A stretch of 64,000 nucleotides of DNA from Ralstonia sp. UBA689 (lineage in GTDB: Bacteria > Pseudomonadota > Gammaproteobacteria > Burkholderiales > Burkholderiaceae), in the NCBI RefSeq assembly GCF_002298975.1, contig NZ_DBMV01000014.1:1-64000 (forward strand), read 5' to 3'. The first letter of the stretch is position 1. The number at the start of each line of letters is the position of its first letter. Below are positions 19,120 to 27,606 of the stretch, one piece after another. The position numbers and the translations under genes are program-made. The notes under the pieces were generated by a model. It was given only the letters and a program-made list of their open reading frames with translations, did no database searches and had not been told where the DNA came from.

Positions 19120-19489
19120 CCGCCGCTTGGCTGTTTACTGCTCCCATTGCGGTTGGCCGATGTGCCGGTTTCGCTACATTGTCGATCCCGGTGCCCATCG
19201 CTCTCGATTCCGCCCCAAAAGCATGCGCAGCCGATTGCCATTGTGCTTGGCATCGTCTCCGATCTCCCGCGTGGATTCACATCACGCCGAAGGGACCGCC
19301 GCCCCACCTCGCTGATCGATTCAGCGCGAGGCCGGCCCATTCCCCGCCTTGTCCGTTTTGCAGCCCCGTCTGTCGAACCGGCCTTATCCGATTGGCGCCG
19401 ACGCCCGTAATTAACCGGTCGCCGTATCCCATTTCCGTCGCTCGCATCCGTTGATGTGGTCGGCGCGGCAGCCTTACTACCTATTCGAC
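19120..19489 (+). other. Long untranslated leader of the DEAD-box helicase gene
   Basis: About 370 bp lie between the strong promoter and the helicase start. The open frames here are proline- and arginine-rich with no ribosome sites and do not look coding. DEAD-box genes are often cold-controlled through long leaders, so this is most simply a regulatory 5' UTR. Confidence 0.5.
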
Positions 19490-21361
19490 ATGACACAGCC
19501 TCAACTGGACGGCGGTGCGATTGCGCACGCTGAATCCGACACCACCAATTCCGACGCACTGATCGCCAACGCCGCCACCGCTGCCAGCGCTTTTGCTGCA
19601 CTCGGCCTGGACGATCGCATCGTCCGCGCGCTGGGCGAAGTGAACTACACCACCCCGACGCCGGTGCAGGCACAAGCCATTCCGGCCTGCTTGTCGGGCC
19701 GCGACCTGCTGGTCACGAGCCAAACCGGTTCGGGCAAAACCGCTGCCTTTATCCTGCCGGCCATCCAGCGCATCAGCGAGCAACCCGAGCCGCAGCGCCC
19801 GCGCATGGACGGCCCGCCGCAACGCATGAAGGGCCGCCGCCCGCGTCCGGCACCGGCCAAGCCGTCGCTGCTGGTGCTCACACCCACGCGCGAACTGGCC
19901 CTGCAAGTGACCACTGCTACCGCACAATACGGTCGCCATCTGCGCCGCATCGTCTGCGCGAGCATCCTGGGCGGCATGCCCTACCCCAAGCAGCTTGACA
20001 TGCTGGCACGCATGCCGGACATCATCATCGCCACGCCGGGCCGCCTGCTCGACCATATTGATTCGGGCCGCATCGACCTGTCTGCGCTCGACATGCTCGT
20101 GTTCGACGAAGCCGACCGCATGCTCGACATGGGCTTCTCCGACGACATCGAAGCCATCGTCGGGGCCACGCCGGCCACGCGCCAGATGCTGATGTTCTCG
20201 GCCACCATGGACCGCCGCATCGAGCAGCTCGCCGAGCGCATGATGCGCGACCCGCAACGCATCGAAATCGCTGCCGCAAAGGTCGATCAAAGCAACATCG
20301 AAGAGCGCCTGCACTTCACCGACGACGTCTCGCACAAGCAGCAACTGCTGGACCACCTGCTGCGCGATTCATCGCTCAAGCAAGCCATCGTCTTCACGGC
20401 CACCAAGCGTGACGCCGACTCGCTGGCCGAGCGCCTGACCGAGACCGGCTTCTCCGCCGGCGCCCTGCACGGCGACATGCATCAAGGTGCCCGCAACCGT
20501 ACGCTGACGGCACTGCGCCGCGGCCACCTGCGCGTGCTGGTGGCGACTGACGTGGCCGCGCGTGGCATCGACGTGCCCGACATCACTCACGTGGTCAACT
20601 TCGACCTGCCCAAGCAGGCTGAAGACTACGTGCACCGTATCGGCCGCACGGGCCGTGCCGGCCGCAGCGGTATCGCCATCAACCTGGTGAACCACAACGA
20701 CACGTTCCAATGGCGCCGCATCGAGCGCTTTGTGGATCGCCGCATCGACGCGAGCGTCATCGAAGGCTTGGAGCCGAAGCGCTCGCCCAAGCCGCGCAGC
20801 GGCGGCCCGCGTGCCGGTGGCGACCGTGGCGGCTATCGCGGTGGCAACGGTGGCGGCAACTGGCGTGGCCAGCGTGACGGTTATGCCGCACGCCAGGGCA
20901 ACGGCAGCAACGGTGGCAACAACGAAGGCCGCTTCCAGCGCAGCTTCGGTGGCGACCGCGACGGCTTCGCCCCGCGCCGCGACGACCGTGGCGACCGCAA
21001 TGGCGGTGGCTACCAAGGCGGCCAACGTGACTGGGGCAACCGCGACAATGCGGCCCCGCGCCAATCGTACGGCCAGCAAAACCGCGGCGACTGGCAACAG
21101 CGCCCGGCCCGCACGCAAGACGGCAACCGGGGCTACGGCAATAGCAATGGCGGTGGCGGTTATGGCAACCGTGACGGCAATCGCGAAGGCTATGGCAACC
21201 GCGAAGGCGCCCCGCGCCGCTTTGGCGACAACAACAGCAGCCGCTTTGGCGATAGCAATGGCAGTGGCGCTCCGCGCCGCAACAACAGCAGCTACGGCAA
21301 TCGTGACGGCAACCGCGACAGCTACGGCAGCAAGGGCCGCTCGCGCGACTTCGATCGCTGA
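19490..21361 (+). CDS. rhlE: DEAD-box RNA helicase, RhlE type
   Basis: A 623-aa ATP-dependent RNA helicase. In order it has the Q motif region FAALGLDDRIVRALGEVNYT, motif I TSQTGSGKT near residue 77, PTRELALQV, ATPGRLLDH, motif II DEADRMLDMGF near 206, SAT, and motif VI HRIGRTGRAGR near 385. From about residue 440 a low-complexity tail follows, rich in Gly, Arg, Asn and Asp, with repeats such as YGNRDGNREGYGNREG; such tails bind RNA and can promote phase separation. The ATG at 19490 is chosen from family length; no ribosome site is clear. A terminator follows at 21397. Confidence 0.9.
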   Translation: MTQPQLDGGAIAHAESDTTNSDALIANAATAASAFAALGLDDRIVRALGEVNYTTPTPVQAQAIPACLSGRDLLVTSQTGSGKTAAFILPAIQRISEQPEPQRPRMDGPPQRMKGRRPRPAPAKPSLLVLTPTRELALQVTTATAQYGRHLRRIVCASILGGMPYPKQLDMLARMPDIIIATPGRLLDHIDSGRIDLSALDMLVFDEADRMLDMGFSDDIEAIVGATPATRQMLMFSATMDRRIEQLAERMMRDPQRIEIAAAKVDQSNIEERLHFTDDVSHKQQLLDHLLRDSSLKQAIVFTATKRDADSLAERLTETGFSAGALHGDMHQGARNRTLTALRRGHLRVLVATDVAARGIDVPDITHVVNFDLPKQAEDYVHRIGRTGRAGRSGIAINLVNHNDTFQWRRIERFVDRRIDASVIEGLEPKRSPKPRSGGPRAGGDRGGYRGGNGGGNWRGQRDGYAARQGNGSNGGNNEGRFQRSFGGDRDGFAPRRDDRGDRNGGGYQGGQRDWGNRDNAAPRQSYGQQNRGDWQQRPARTQDGNRGYGNSNGGGGYGNRDGNREGYGNREGAPRRFGDNNSSRFGDSNGSGAPRRNNSSYGNRDGNRDSYGSKGRSRDFDR

Positions 21362-21396
21362 TCGGCTACGCGCATCGCCGCAATGAGAAAGAGAAT

Positions 21397-21421
21397 GGCC
21401 CCGCAAGGGGCCTTTTCTTTT
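21397..21421 (+). terminator. Intrinsic terminator of rhlE
   Basis: The stem GGCCCC/GGGGCC with loop GCAA is followed by TTTTCTTTT. It also sits just past the stop of the convergent gene at 21434. Confidence 0.8.
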
Positions 21422-21433
21422 GCTGCGCCAGGA

Positions 21434-22732
21434 TCAAAGCGCACAGGTCCGGAAGCCGACGAAGACGTCATCGCGCTCCGGCAGCAGGAACCCCCGGAAG
21501 CGCGGATGGCGCGCGCGCTGCGGCGTGTGCGCAGCGGCGCCACGGATGGTCTGCATCGTCATGAAATGCGGTGCCGACAGGCTCGCCACCCGGCCGCGCG
21601 GCACACCCGGCACGAAATCCGGATACGGCTCGAACGGCGATGAGGTCCACTCCCACACCTGCCCCCAGTGGAAGCCGGCGCGATCCCGCACGGCGGCCAT
21701 CTCCCATTCTTCCTCGGTGGGCAAACGACGGCCGGCCCAGCGGCACCATGCCTGCACCTCGTATAGGCTCACGTGCCGCACGGGCTCGTCGCGATTGAGC
21801 GTGCGGGCCTGGCCGTAGCGCAGCGCCTGCCAAGTGCGTGTAGCAGGATCACGTTGCCAGCCCAGCGGCGCGGAGCGCTCCTGCATCATCAACCACTCCA
21901 TGCCGGCCGGTGACCACCACTGCGGATGGTCATAGCCACGGTCTTCGATGAATTCCAAATACTGGCCGTTGGTGACCGGCTGGGCATCGATCTCGAAGGC
22001 GGGCACATAGGTGTGATGCGGCGGACATTCGTTGTCGAAGACAAAACCGTCTGCGTCAGGCCAGCCCATCTGGAAGCGGCCGCCGGACAGCGAGAGCGTC
22101 TGCGCGGCTGGTACGGCCACGGCAGCCAGCGGCGGCTGCCCAGCCGGTTGCAGACCCAGTATCTGCAGCAGGCCGTGCAGATGCTCGGCGCGCAGGTCTT
22201 CATGGAAGACGGCCCAACGGAACGGCTCAAGCGCCGCGTCGTCATCGGTGCCGAGCGTGGCCAGTTTGCGCAACACCCGATCGAGCACGTCGTGCGCGTA
22301 TTGCTTGACCGCCGCGATGCCCGGAAGCGTCAACTCCCAGCAGGCGTCGGGCGGCATGCGGTCCATGTCGAAGAAGGTGTCGGCACCATCCAGCGCGGTG
22401 GGCAGCGTGGCCTGCCAGCGCGCCAGATCCCATTCGGTGCCGGCGCCGTCTTCGACGGTGTCGCTGCCATTGCGGCGCGGCTCGCGCAGGCACCAGAACT
22501 CGGCAAACCAGGCGAGCTGACCGAGCGTCCACAGTGGCGGCGCGTGATGCGGCACGCGCTCGATCTGCCAGCCGCGCTGCGTGTCGCCAAATGCAGCCAG
22601 CAACGCCAGCGTACGGTTGCGCGCATCGACCAGACTATGAGCGATGCCCTGGCGCGGCAGGCGGCGGCCGTCGGTCCAGTCGGGGAGCGATCCGATGAAC
22701 GTCGGATCGGGGAGCATGAAGAATTCAGCCAT
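21434..22732 (-). CDS. EgtB/SenA-family (DinB_2 plus FGE-sulfatase) protein with altered iron site
   Basis: A 432-aa protein with a DinB-like N-terminal domain (about residues 35-190) and a formylglycine-generating-enzyme domain (about 210-432). The latter shows GRFQMGWPDADG, PVTNGQYLEFI, RLPTEEEWEMAA, GQVWEWTSSPFEPYPDF and a C-terminus PRFRGFLLPERDDVFVGFR. EgtB and its relative SenA join hercynine to a sulfur or selenium donor using three histidines. By eye the first, in the LAH/LGH motif, is Gln72 (WTLGQLAWF). In the HxxxHxE motif only His177 and Glu183 remain and the second His is Arg181 (HEDLRAE). It follows egtD by 77 bp. The canonical activity is therefore doubtful. Confidence 0.75.
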   Translation of the reverse strand: MAEFFMLPDPTFIGSLPDWTDGRRLPRQGIAHSLVDARNRTLALLAAFGDTQRGWQIERVPHHAPPLWTLGQLAWFAEFWCLREPRRNGSDTVEDGAGTEWDLARWQATLPTALDGADTFFDMDRMPPDACWELTLPGIAAVKQYAHDVLDRVLRKLATLGTDDDAALEPFRWAVFHEDLRAEHLHGLLQILGLQPAGQPPLAAVAVPAAQTLSLSGGRFQMGWPDADGFVFDNECPPHHTYVPAFEIDAQPVTNGQYLEFIEDRGYDHPQWWSPAGMEWLMMQERSAPLGWQRDPATRTWQALRYGQARTLNRDEPVRHVSLYEVQAWCRWAGRRLPTEEEWEMAAVRDRAGFHWGQVWEWTSSPFEPYPDFVPGVPRGRVASLSAPHFMTMQTIRGAAAHTPQRARHPRFRGFLLPERDDVFVGFRTCAL

Positions 22733-22809
22733 CGCGGCACACCTCGGGCGGGAACCGAGCCATTATCGCACCGGCTTACTCCGCCCTCCCGCCGTTGCCG
22801 TTCGGGCCT

Positions 22810-23856
22810 CTAGCGACCGATGCAGGCGTGGCAGACGGCAAAATCGCCGCCGGCGTCGGTCCAGGTGTGCAGGTCTTCAAAACCGGCATCGACAAAGAGT
22901 GCCTGCAGGCGCGGCAGGTCGTATTTGACGGAGTTTTCGGTATGCAAGCGCTCGCCAACGGTGAAGGCGCGCGCCTGATCGGCCCAACACACTGTCACGT
23001 TGCGACGGGCCTCAAGGTGCATCTCAATGCGGTGCATTTCGGCGCGGTACAGCGCGACATGGCGCCAATCCTGCACATCAAAGTCCGCACCCAGCAGACG
23101 ATTCAGGTTGCGCAGCACGTTCAGGTTGAATGCGGCGGTCACGCCAAGCGGATCGTCATAAGCGGCTTCGAGCCGGCGCACGTCCTTGATCAGGTCGACG
23201 CCGATCAGCACGCTGTCGCCGGGCGCTGAAGCCTCGCGCAATCGCGCGAGAAACGCCTGCGCGTCATCCGGCGTGAAGTTGCCCAGGCTCGATCCGGGAT
23301 AGAACCACACGCGCCGCCCGTCGCCCACGGCATCGGGCAGCACCAGCGGCTCGCACAGGTCTGCGCCGATGCCGACCATCGGCAGTTGCGGATGTTGCCG
23401 CGCCAACGCGCGCAACGTGTCGCGCAGGAATTCGGCAGAGATATCGATGGCCACGTAGCGCGATGGCGCCAGCGTGCGGAACAGCCGCGCCGCCTTCTCG
23501 CAGTTGCCAGCCCCCAGGTCGATCAGCGTGGCGCCGCGCCCGACGCGCAGGGCGATCTCAGCGGCGTGCAGGCTGAAGATGGTGGCTTCGGTGCGGGTCG
23601 GGTAGTACTCGGGCAGGTCAGTGATCGCCTCGAACAGGCGCGAACCGAGCGCATCGTAGAAGAACTTCGGACTCACGCTGGCAACCGGCGCCAGCAAGCC
23701 TGTCTCTGCCTCAGCACGCAGGGCCGCGTCGTCCTCGGTGAAGAGTTGGTAGAAGGTCAGGCCGGCGCCGACGGCATCGACTATCGGCGCCGGCTGGACC
23801 AGGCGAGCCAGCGCGCGGCGGGCATAGGCATCGGCGGATGGCTTGGTGGCCTGCAT
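22810..23856 (-). CDS. egtD: L-histidine N-alpha-methyltransferase EgtD
   Basis: A 348-aa SAM-dependent methyltransferase that trimethylates histidine to hercynine, the first step of ergothioneine or selenoneine synthesis. Conserved blocks are SPKFFYDALGSRLFEAI and LPEYYPTRTE, the SAM loop LIDLGAGNCEKA, FYPGSSLGNFTP, and LHTENSVKYDLP near the C-terminus, which forms the histidine-binding site. The start follows GGGAGACACC; an upstream in-frame extension lacks this. It is the first gene of a two-gene unit with the EgtB/SenA-like gene. No egtC, egtE, senB or senC lies in the window. Confidence 0.92.
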   Translation of the reverse strand: MQATKPSADAYARRALARLVQPAPIVDAVGAGLTFYQLFTEDDAALRAEAETGLLAPVASVSPKFFYDALGSRLFEAITDLPEYYPTRTEATIFSLHAAEIALRVGRGATLIDLGAGNCEKAARLFRTLAPSRYVAIDISAEFLRDTLRALARQHPQLPMVGIGADLCEPLVLPDAVGDGRRVWFYPGSSLGNFTPDDAQAFLARLREASAPGDSVLIGVDLIKDVRRLEAAYDDPLGVTAAFNLNVLRNLNRLLGADFDVQDWRHVALYRAEMHRIEMHLEARRNVTVCWADQARAFTVGERLHTENSVKYDLPRLQALFVDAGFEDLHTWTDAGGDFAVCHACIGR

Positions 23857-24130
23857 GGTGTCTCCCGGTGGGGTGGAACGGCACGGTACAGCATGGTCAT
23901 GAAAGCCACTGGCAGCGAGAAATGTGCCACTAGCTCCGCACTGGTGAAATTGCAGCGTAGCCGCCGCTTCATGACAGCGCCACCGTTCTTTCACACGAGA
24001 ATGTCACAACGCGGCATGACGCCAATCGTAAAAATCACCATCGCCGCTGAAAAATGCGTACACATGACGGTATGACGCCGGTATCGCGTTTTTGCAGTGC
24101 AACATCATTCGGCTGCGCTATAATGCGGGC
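23857..24130. other. Divergent intergenic region between egtD and the riboswitch-TerC unit
   Basis: No gene is supported. The right end carries TATAAT at 24119-24124, a strong -10 box with only a weak -35, which would start the riboswitch RNA near 24131. I see no clear operator for egtD. Confidence 0.5.
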
Positions 24131-24330
24131 TTCCTCAAAGGGGAGTAGCTCGGGGGTTCTTCAGCCCCAGGCACGATCGTCATGACGAAGCTCGCGCTTC
24201 CGGTCGTGCCGGCACCGGCAGGTTCCCAACCTGTTCGTGTCGAGCAAGACCTTTGCAACCGGATTCATGGTCTGCAAAGCGTCACGTCCCTGCCTTCCAT
24301 GTAATCCGGTCAACCCTGTTTCTTGTTTGA
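24131..24330 (+). ncRNA. yybP-ykoY manganese riboswitch
   Basis: The conserved core AAAGGGGAGTAGC lies at 24137-24149 and the second conserved element GAGCAAGACCTTTGC at 24242-24255, with paired arms between, as in the yybP-ykoY class that senses Mn2+. An expression platform follows. ACCGGATT (24258-24265) can pair with AATCCGGT (24303-24310), and CTTTGCA can pair with TGCAAAG just after the aptamer, giving competing folds. It lies directly before a TerC-family gene, the usual partner. Boundaries are approximate. Confidence 0.88.
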
Positions 24331-24343
24331 CTCTGGAGCCATC

Positions 24344-25036
24344 ATGGAGTGGTTGTCTGAAATTTTCACCATGCAGTTTGCTGCCGCGCTGGCCTCGATC
24401 GTCGTGATCGACCTTGTGCTCGCAGGCGATAACGCCATCCTCATCGCACTGGCCGCGCGCAACCTTCCGCACGAACTGCAGAAGAGAGCAATCCTGTGGG
24501 GCGCGGCGGGCGCCATCGTTGTGCGTGCGCTGATGACGCTGGCAGTGGTGTGGCTGCTGAAGATCCCGGGCCTGATGCTGGTGGGTGGCCTGGCACTGGT
24601 GTGGATCGCCTGGAAACTGCTGGCTGACGACGGCGGCGACGATGGCGAACATGGCCCCGCCAGCACCACGCTGATGGGCGCGATGAAGACCATCATCATC
24701 GCCGACGCGGTGATGGGCATCGACAACGTGCTCGCCATTGCGGGCGCGTCACACGGCAATTTCCTGTTGGTGGTACTCGGTCTGCTGATCAGCGTGCCGG
24801 TGGTGGTCTGGGGCAGCGGCGTGGTGCTGCGCCTGATCGAGCGTTTCCCGCTCATCATCTACGGCGGTGCGGCAGTGCTGGCCTACACGGCGGCTCACAT
24901 GATCGTGGCCGAACCCATCCTCAAGCCGTTCTTCGCTGAGCAGCCCCCGCTGACATGGGCTGTTTACGTAGTGGTGTTCGTGATCGTGCTGGGCGGCGGC
25001 TGGCTGGTGCAGCGTCGCCGCCAGCAGCCGGCTTAA
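24344..25036 (+). CDS. TerC-family membrane protein, probable Mn2+ exporter
   Basis: A 230-aa inner-membrane protein with about seven hydrophobic segments. The acidic metal-binding motifs VVIDLVLAGDNAILIALA and ADAVMGIDNVLAIAGAS are those of YkoY, Alx and TerC. These export manganese or help load exported enzymes. The ATG follows CTGGAG at good spacing. Control by the yybP-ykoY element upstream supports a role in manganese balance. It overlaps the convergent dehydratase gene by 4 bp at the stop codons. Confidence 0.9.
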   Translation: MEWLSEIFTMQFAAALASIVVIDLVLAGDNAILIALAARNLPHELQKRAILWGAAGAIVVRALMTLAVVWLLKIPGLMLVGGLALVWIAWKLLADDGGDDGEHGPASTTLMGAMKTIIIADAVMGIDNVLAIAGASHGNFLLVVLGLLISVPVVVWGSGVVLRLIERFPLIIYGGAAVLAYTAAHMIVAEPILKPFFAEQPPLTWAVYVVVFVIVLGGGWLVQRRRQQPA

Positions 25037-26034
25037 GCCGGGATCGACTGACCGGCGAAGACTTGCGCCAGCATGGCGCGGTCGATGTTGCCGCCGGTCA
25101 GCGGCAAGCCGACACGCAAACCGGCAATCTGCTCGCGCTGCTGCCACGCGCCCGCCAGGGCGGCAGCGGCAGCGCCTTCGGCCACGTTGTGCGTGGTCGA
25201 GAAATATAGGCAAATGGCCTCGGCCACCTCGCCATCCGTCACGGCGACAATCTCGTCGACACCGGCACGGATCACCGCCAGCGCCTTGGCATCCGGCGTG
25301 CGGCAGGCTAATCCATCGGCCAGCAGCGTCGATACCGGCGCCGACACCACCGCACCACTCGCAAACGAGTGCTCATAACATCGCGCGTGTGCCGACACGA
25401 CGCCAACAATGCGCGTCGACAAACCCAGCGCGTCGCGCGCCGCCACTGCCGCGCAGATGCCCGAGCCCATGCCGATCGGCACATACACCACATCCAGCGG
25501 TGCCGCGTCGAAGAATTCCAGCCAATAGCTCGCCACCCCGGCGACGAGGTCTTCGTGATACGCCGGCACCAGGTGCAGTCCACGCTCAGCGGCGAGTTGC
25601 GCAGCTGCTTCGCGGCTGGCCTGGAAATCGTCTCCGGCTTCGATCAGCTCTGCGCCCAGCGCACGCATGGCGCCGTTCTTCTCCACGCTGTTGCCGTACG
25701 GCACGACGATGGTGGCTGCCATGCCATTCTGGCGCGCAGCCAGGGCGATCGACTGGCCGAGGTTGCCGCGCGTCGCAGCAATCACACCGCGCAGTTCCGG
25801 CTCGCGGCGACGCAGCGCATGCAGATAAGTCAGGCCACCGCGTACCTTGAAGGCGCCCACTTCCGTATGGTTTTCGTGCTTGACCCACACCGCCGTGCCC
25901 ATGGCCTGCGAGAGGAGCGGCCAACAATACTGCGGCGTCGGCGGGATCACTGCATTGACGACACTTGCAGCAGCGCGCAGACGGCGCAATTCAGCAGCAC
26001 GGTTGAGTGAGGCGGCGGTGGTAACGGGCGACAT
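25033..26034 (-). CDS. PLP-dependent threonine/serine dehydratase-like enzyme
   Basis: A 333-aa fold-type II PLP enzyme. The Schiff-base lysine is Lys63 in EVGAFKVRGGL, the substrate loop is ATRGNLGQS, and the phosphate loop is GMGSGIC. It lacks the regulatory ACT domain of biosynthetic IlvA and resembles catabolic serine/threonine ammonia-lyases; the true substrate is not certain. The start follows GGAG. Upstream lies a set of inverted repeats shared with thyA. Confidence 0.82.
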   Translation of the reverse strand: MSPVTTAASLNRAAELRRLRAAASVVNAVIPPTPQYCWPLLSQAMGTAVWVKHENHTEVGAFKVRGGLTYLHALRRREPELRGVIAATRGNLGQSIALAARQNGMAATIVVPYGNSVEKNGAMRALGAELIEAGDDFQASREAAAQLAAERGLHLVPAYHEDLVAGVASYWLEFFDAAPLDVVYVPIGMGSGICAAVAARDALGLSTRIVGVVSAHARCYEHSFASGAVVSAPVSTLLADGLACRTPDAKALAVIRAGVDEIVAVTDGEVAEAICLYFSTTHNVAEGAAAAALAGAWQQREQIAGLRVGLPLTGGNIDRAMLAQVFAGQSIPA

Positions 26035-26049
26035 GACGATCTCCAGCAG

Positions 26050-26131
26050 ACAGTTTGATTCGACAGGCCTATCTTCCCTGCCCGCTGACTCGCAGAACAT
26101 CGACAGTTCTGCGATTTGTCAGTCAAACTGT
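26050..26131. promoter_or_regulatory. Nested inverted repeats between dehydratase and thyA
   Basis: The outer arms ACAGTTTGA (26050-26058) and TCAAACTGT (26123-26131) are perfect. The inner arms CGCAGAAC (26091-26098) and GTTCTGCG (26106-26113) form a perfect 8-bp stem with a 7-nt spacer. The outer half-sites read TTTGAnTcGACAG and TTGTCAGTCAAA and could bind a regulator of the dehydratase gene, for example a LysR or Lrp type. Confidence 0.5.
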
Positions 26132-26238
26132 GCCGCCCATTCGACCAGGCCAGTTTCCAGACACTTCCAGTACAGTCACCACCTTGTCGGGCAAGTTACA
26201 ATGCGGCTCAATCGATTTCCGACGCCCTGCTCGCCGCA

Positions 26239-27033
26239 ATGCAGCCCTATCTCGACCTGATGCGCCATGTCTACGAACATGGCACCGACAAAGCCGACCG
26301 CACCGGCACCGGCACGCGCTCCGTGTTCGGCCACCAGATGCGCTTCAACCTGCAGGATGGCTTTCCGCTGGTGACCACCAAGAAGGTCCACATCAAGTCC
26401 ATCGTCTATGAACTGCTGTGGTTCCTCCAGGGCGCAACCAACGTGCGCTGGCTGCAGGACAACGGCGTGACGATCTGGGACGAATGGGCTGACGCCGAGG
26501 GCGAGCTGGGCCCGATCTACGGCTACCAATGGCGCTCCTGGCCTTCGCCCACCGGCGAGCACATCGACCAGATCGCCGAGCTGATCGCGCAGATCAAGCG
26601 CAACCCCGATTCGCGCCGGCTGATCGTCTCGGCCTGGAACGTGGCCGATATCCCGCGCATGAAGCTGCCGCCCTGCCACGCGTTCTTCCAGTTCTACGTG
26701 GCCGACGGCAAGCTGTCGTGCCAGCTCTACCAGCGCAGCGCCGATATCTTCCTCGGCGTGCCGTTCAACATCGCCAGCTATGCGCTGCTCACGTACATGA
26801 TTGCGCAGCAGACCGGCCTGGATGTGGGCGACTTCATCTGGACTGGCGGCGACTGCCACCTCTACAACAACCACTTCGAACAGGTCGAAACGCAACTCGC
26901 GCGTGAACCGCTGCCGCTGGCGAAGCTGCACATCAAGCGCAAGCCCGAGAGCATCTTCGATTACCAGTACGAAGACTTCGAGATCGTCGGCTACCAGAGC
27001 CACGCAGCCATCAAGGCTCCCGTCGCCGTATGA
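26239..27033 (+). CDS. thyA: Thymidylate synthase
   Basis: A 264-aa enzyme, the same length as E. coli ThyA, converting dUMP to dTMP with methylene-tetrahydrofolate. The catalytic cysteine is in LPPCHAFFQFYV, the dUMP phosphate arginines in RRLIVSAWN and YQRSADIFLGVPFNIASYA, and the folate region in GGDCHLYNNH. The start MQPYLDLM was fixed by family alignment. It overlaps folA by 4 bp (ATGA), a common pairing because ThyA yields the dihydrofolate that FolA reduces. Confidence 0.96.
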   Translation: MQPYLDLMRHVYEHGTDKADRTGTGTRSVFGHQMRFNLQDGFPLVTTKKVHIKSIVYELLWFLQGATNVRWLQDNGVTIWDEWADAEGELGPIYGYQWRSWPSPTGEHIDQIAELIAQIKRNPDSRRLIVSAWNVADIPRMKLPPCHAFFQFYVADGKLSCQLYQRSADIFLGVPFNIASYALLTYMIAQQTGLDVGDFIWTGGDCHLYNNHFEQVETQLAREPLPLAKLHIKRKPESIFDYQYEDFEIVGYQSHAAIKAPVAV

Positions 27034-27533
27034 CCATCCTGACCCTGATCGTCGCACGCGCCCGCAACGGCGTGATCGGACGCGACAACACGCTGCCCTG
27101 GCGCCTGCCCGAAGACCTCGCACACTTCAAGCGCACCACCATGGGCGCGCCCATCGTGATGGGCCGCAAAACGTACGACTCGATCGGTCGCCCGCTGCCC
27201 GGCCGGCGCAACATCGTCGTCACGCGCAACGCCAAGCTGGAGCTGCCGGGTTGCGAGATCGCCCATTCGCTGGAAGACGCGCAGCGCCTGTGTGTGGGTG
27301 TTGAGCAGATCTTCCTGATCGGCGGCGCGCAGCTCTATGCGGATGCCCTGCCGAGCGCCGACCGCCTGATCGTCACCGAGATTGATGCGGACTTTGAAGG
27401 CGACGCGCACTTCCCGGCGCCCGACCCGACGGTCTGGCATGAGGTTGCCCGCGAGACACACCACGCCGCCACGCCCAACGATTTCGACTACGCCTTTGTC
27501 ACGTACGAACGGCCACCGTCGGACGAGCAGTAA
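27030..27533 (+). CDS. folA: Dihydrofolate reductase
   Basis: A 167-aa NADPH-dependent reductase of dihydrofolate. It opens LIVARARNGVIGRDNTLPWRL, with the Met20-type loop and the LPW motif, then LAHFKRTTMGAPIVMGRKTYDSIG (split by family motifs LxHFKxxT and GRKTxxSIG), and IGGAQLYADALP near residue 96. The catalytic acid would be the Asp or Glu of the EDLAHFK helix. It is translationally coupled to thyA and followed by a strong terminator. Confidence 0.95.
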   Translation: MTILTLIVARARNGVIGRDNTLPWRLPEDLAHFKRTTMGAPIVMGRKTYDSIGRPLPGRRNIVVTRNAKLELPGCEIAHSLEDAQRLCVGVEQIFLIGGAQLYADALPSADRLIVTEIDADFEGDAHFPAPDPTVWHEVARETHHAATPNDFDYAFVTYERPPSDEQ

Positions 27534-27557
27534 GCCGATCGCGAAATCGCAGGCAAC

Positions 27558-27590
27558 AAAAAAACGCGCTCAGTTTCGAGCGCGTTTTTT
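27558..27590. terminator. Bidirectional intrinsic terminator between folA and pmbA
   Basis: An 11-bp stem AAAACGCGCTC/GAGCGCGTTTT with loop AGTTTC, flanked by an A-run on the left and a T-run on the right, serving both convergent genes. Confidence 0.9.
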
Positions 27591-27606
27591 GTATGAGCGA
27601 ATGGGC

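Noticed and set aside
19030..19410. A 126-codon frame in the rhlE leader
   Set aside because: It starts before the promoter, has no ribosome site and has a random-looking composition.
19490..21361. The repetitive GC-rich 3' part of rhlE as a separate repeat element
   Set aside because: It keeps the frame and encodes the Gly/Arg/Asn-rich tail usual for RhlE.
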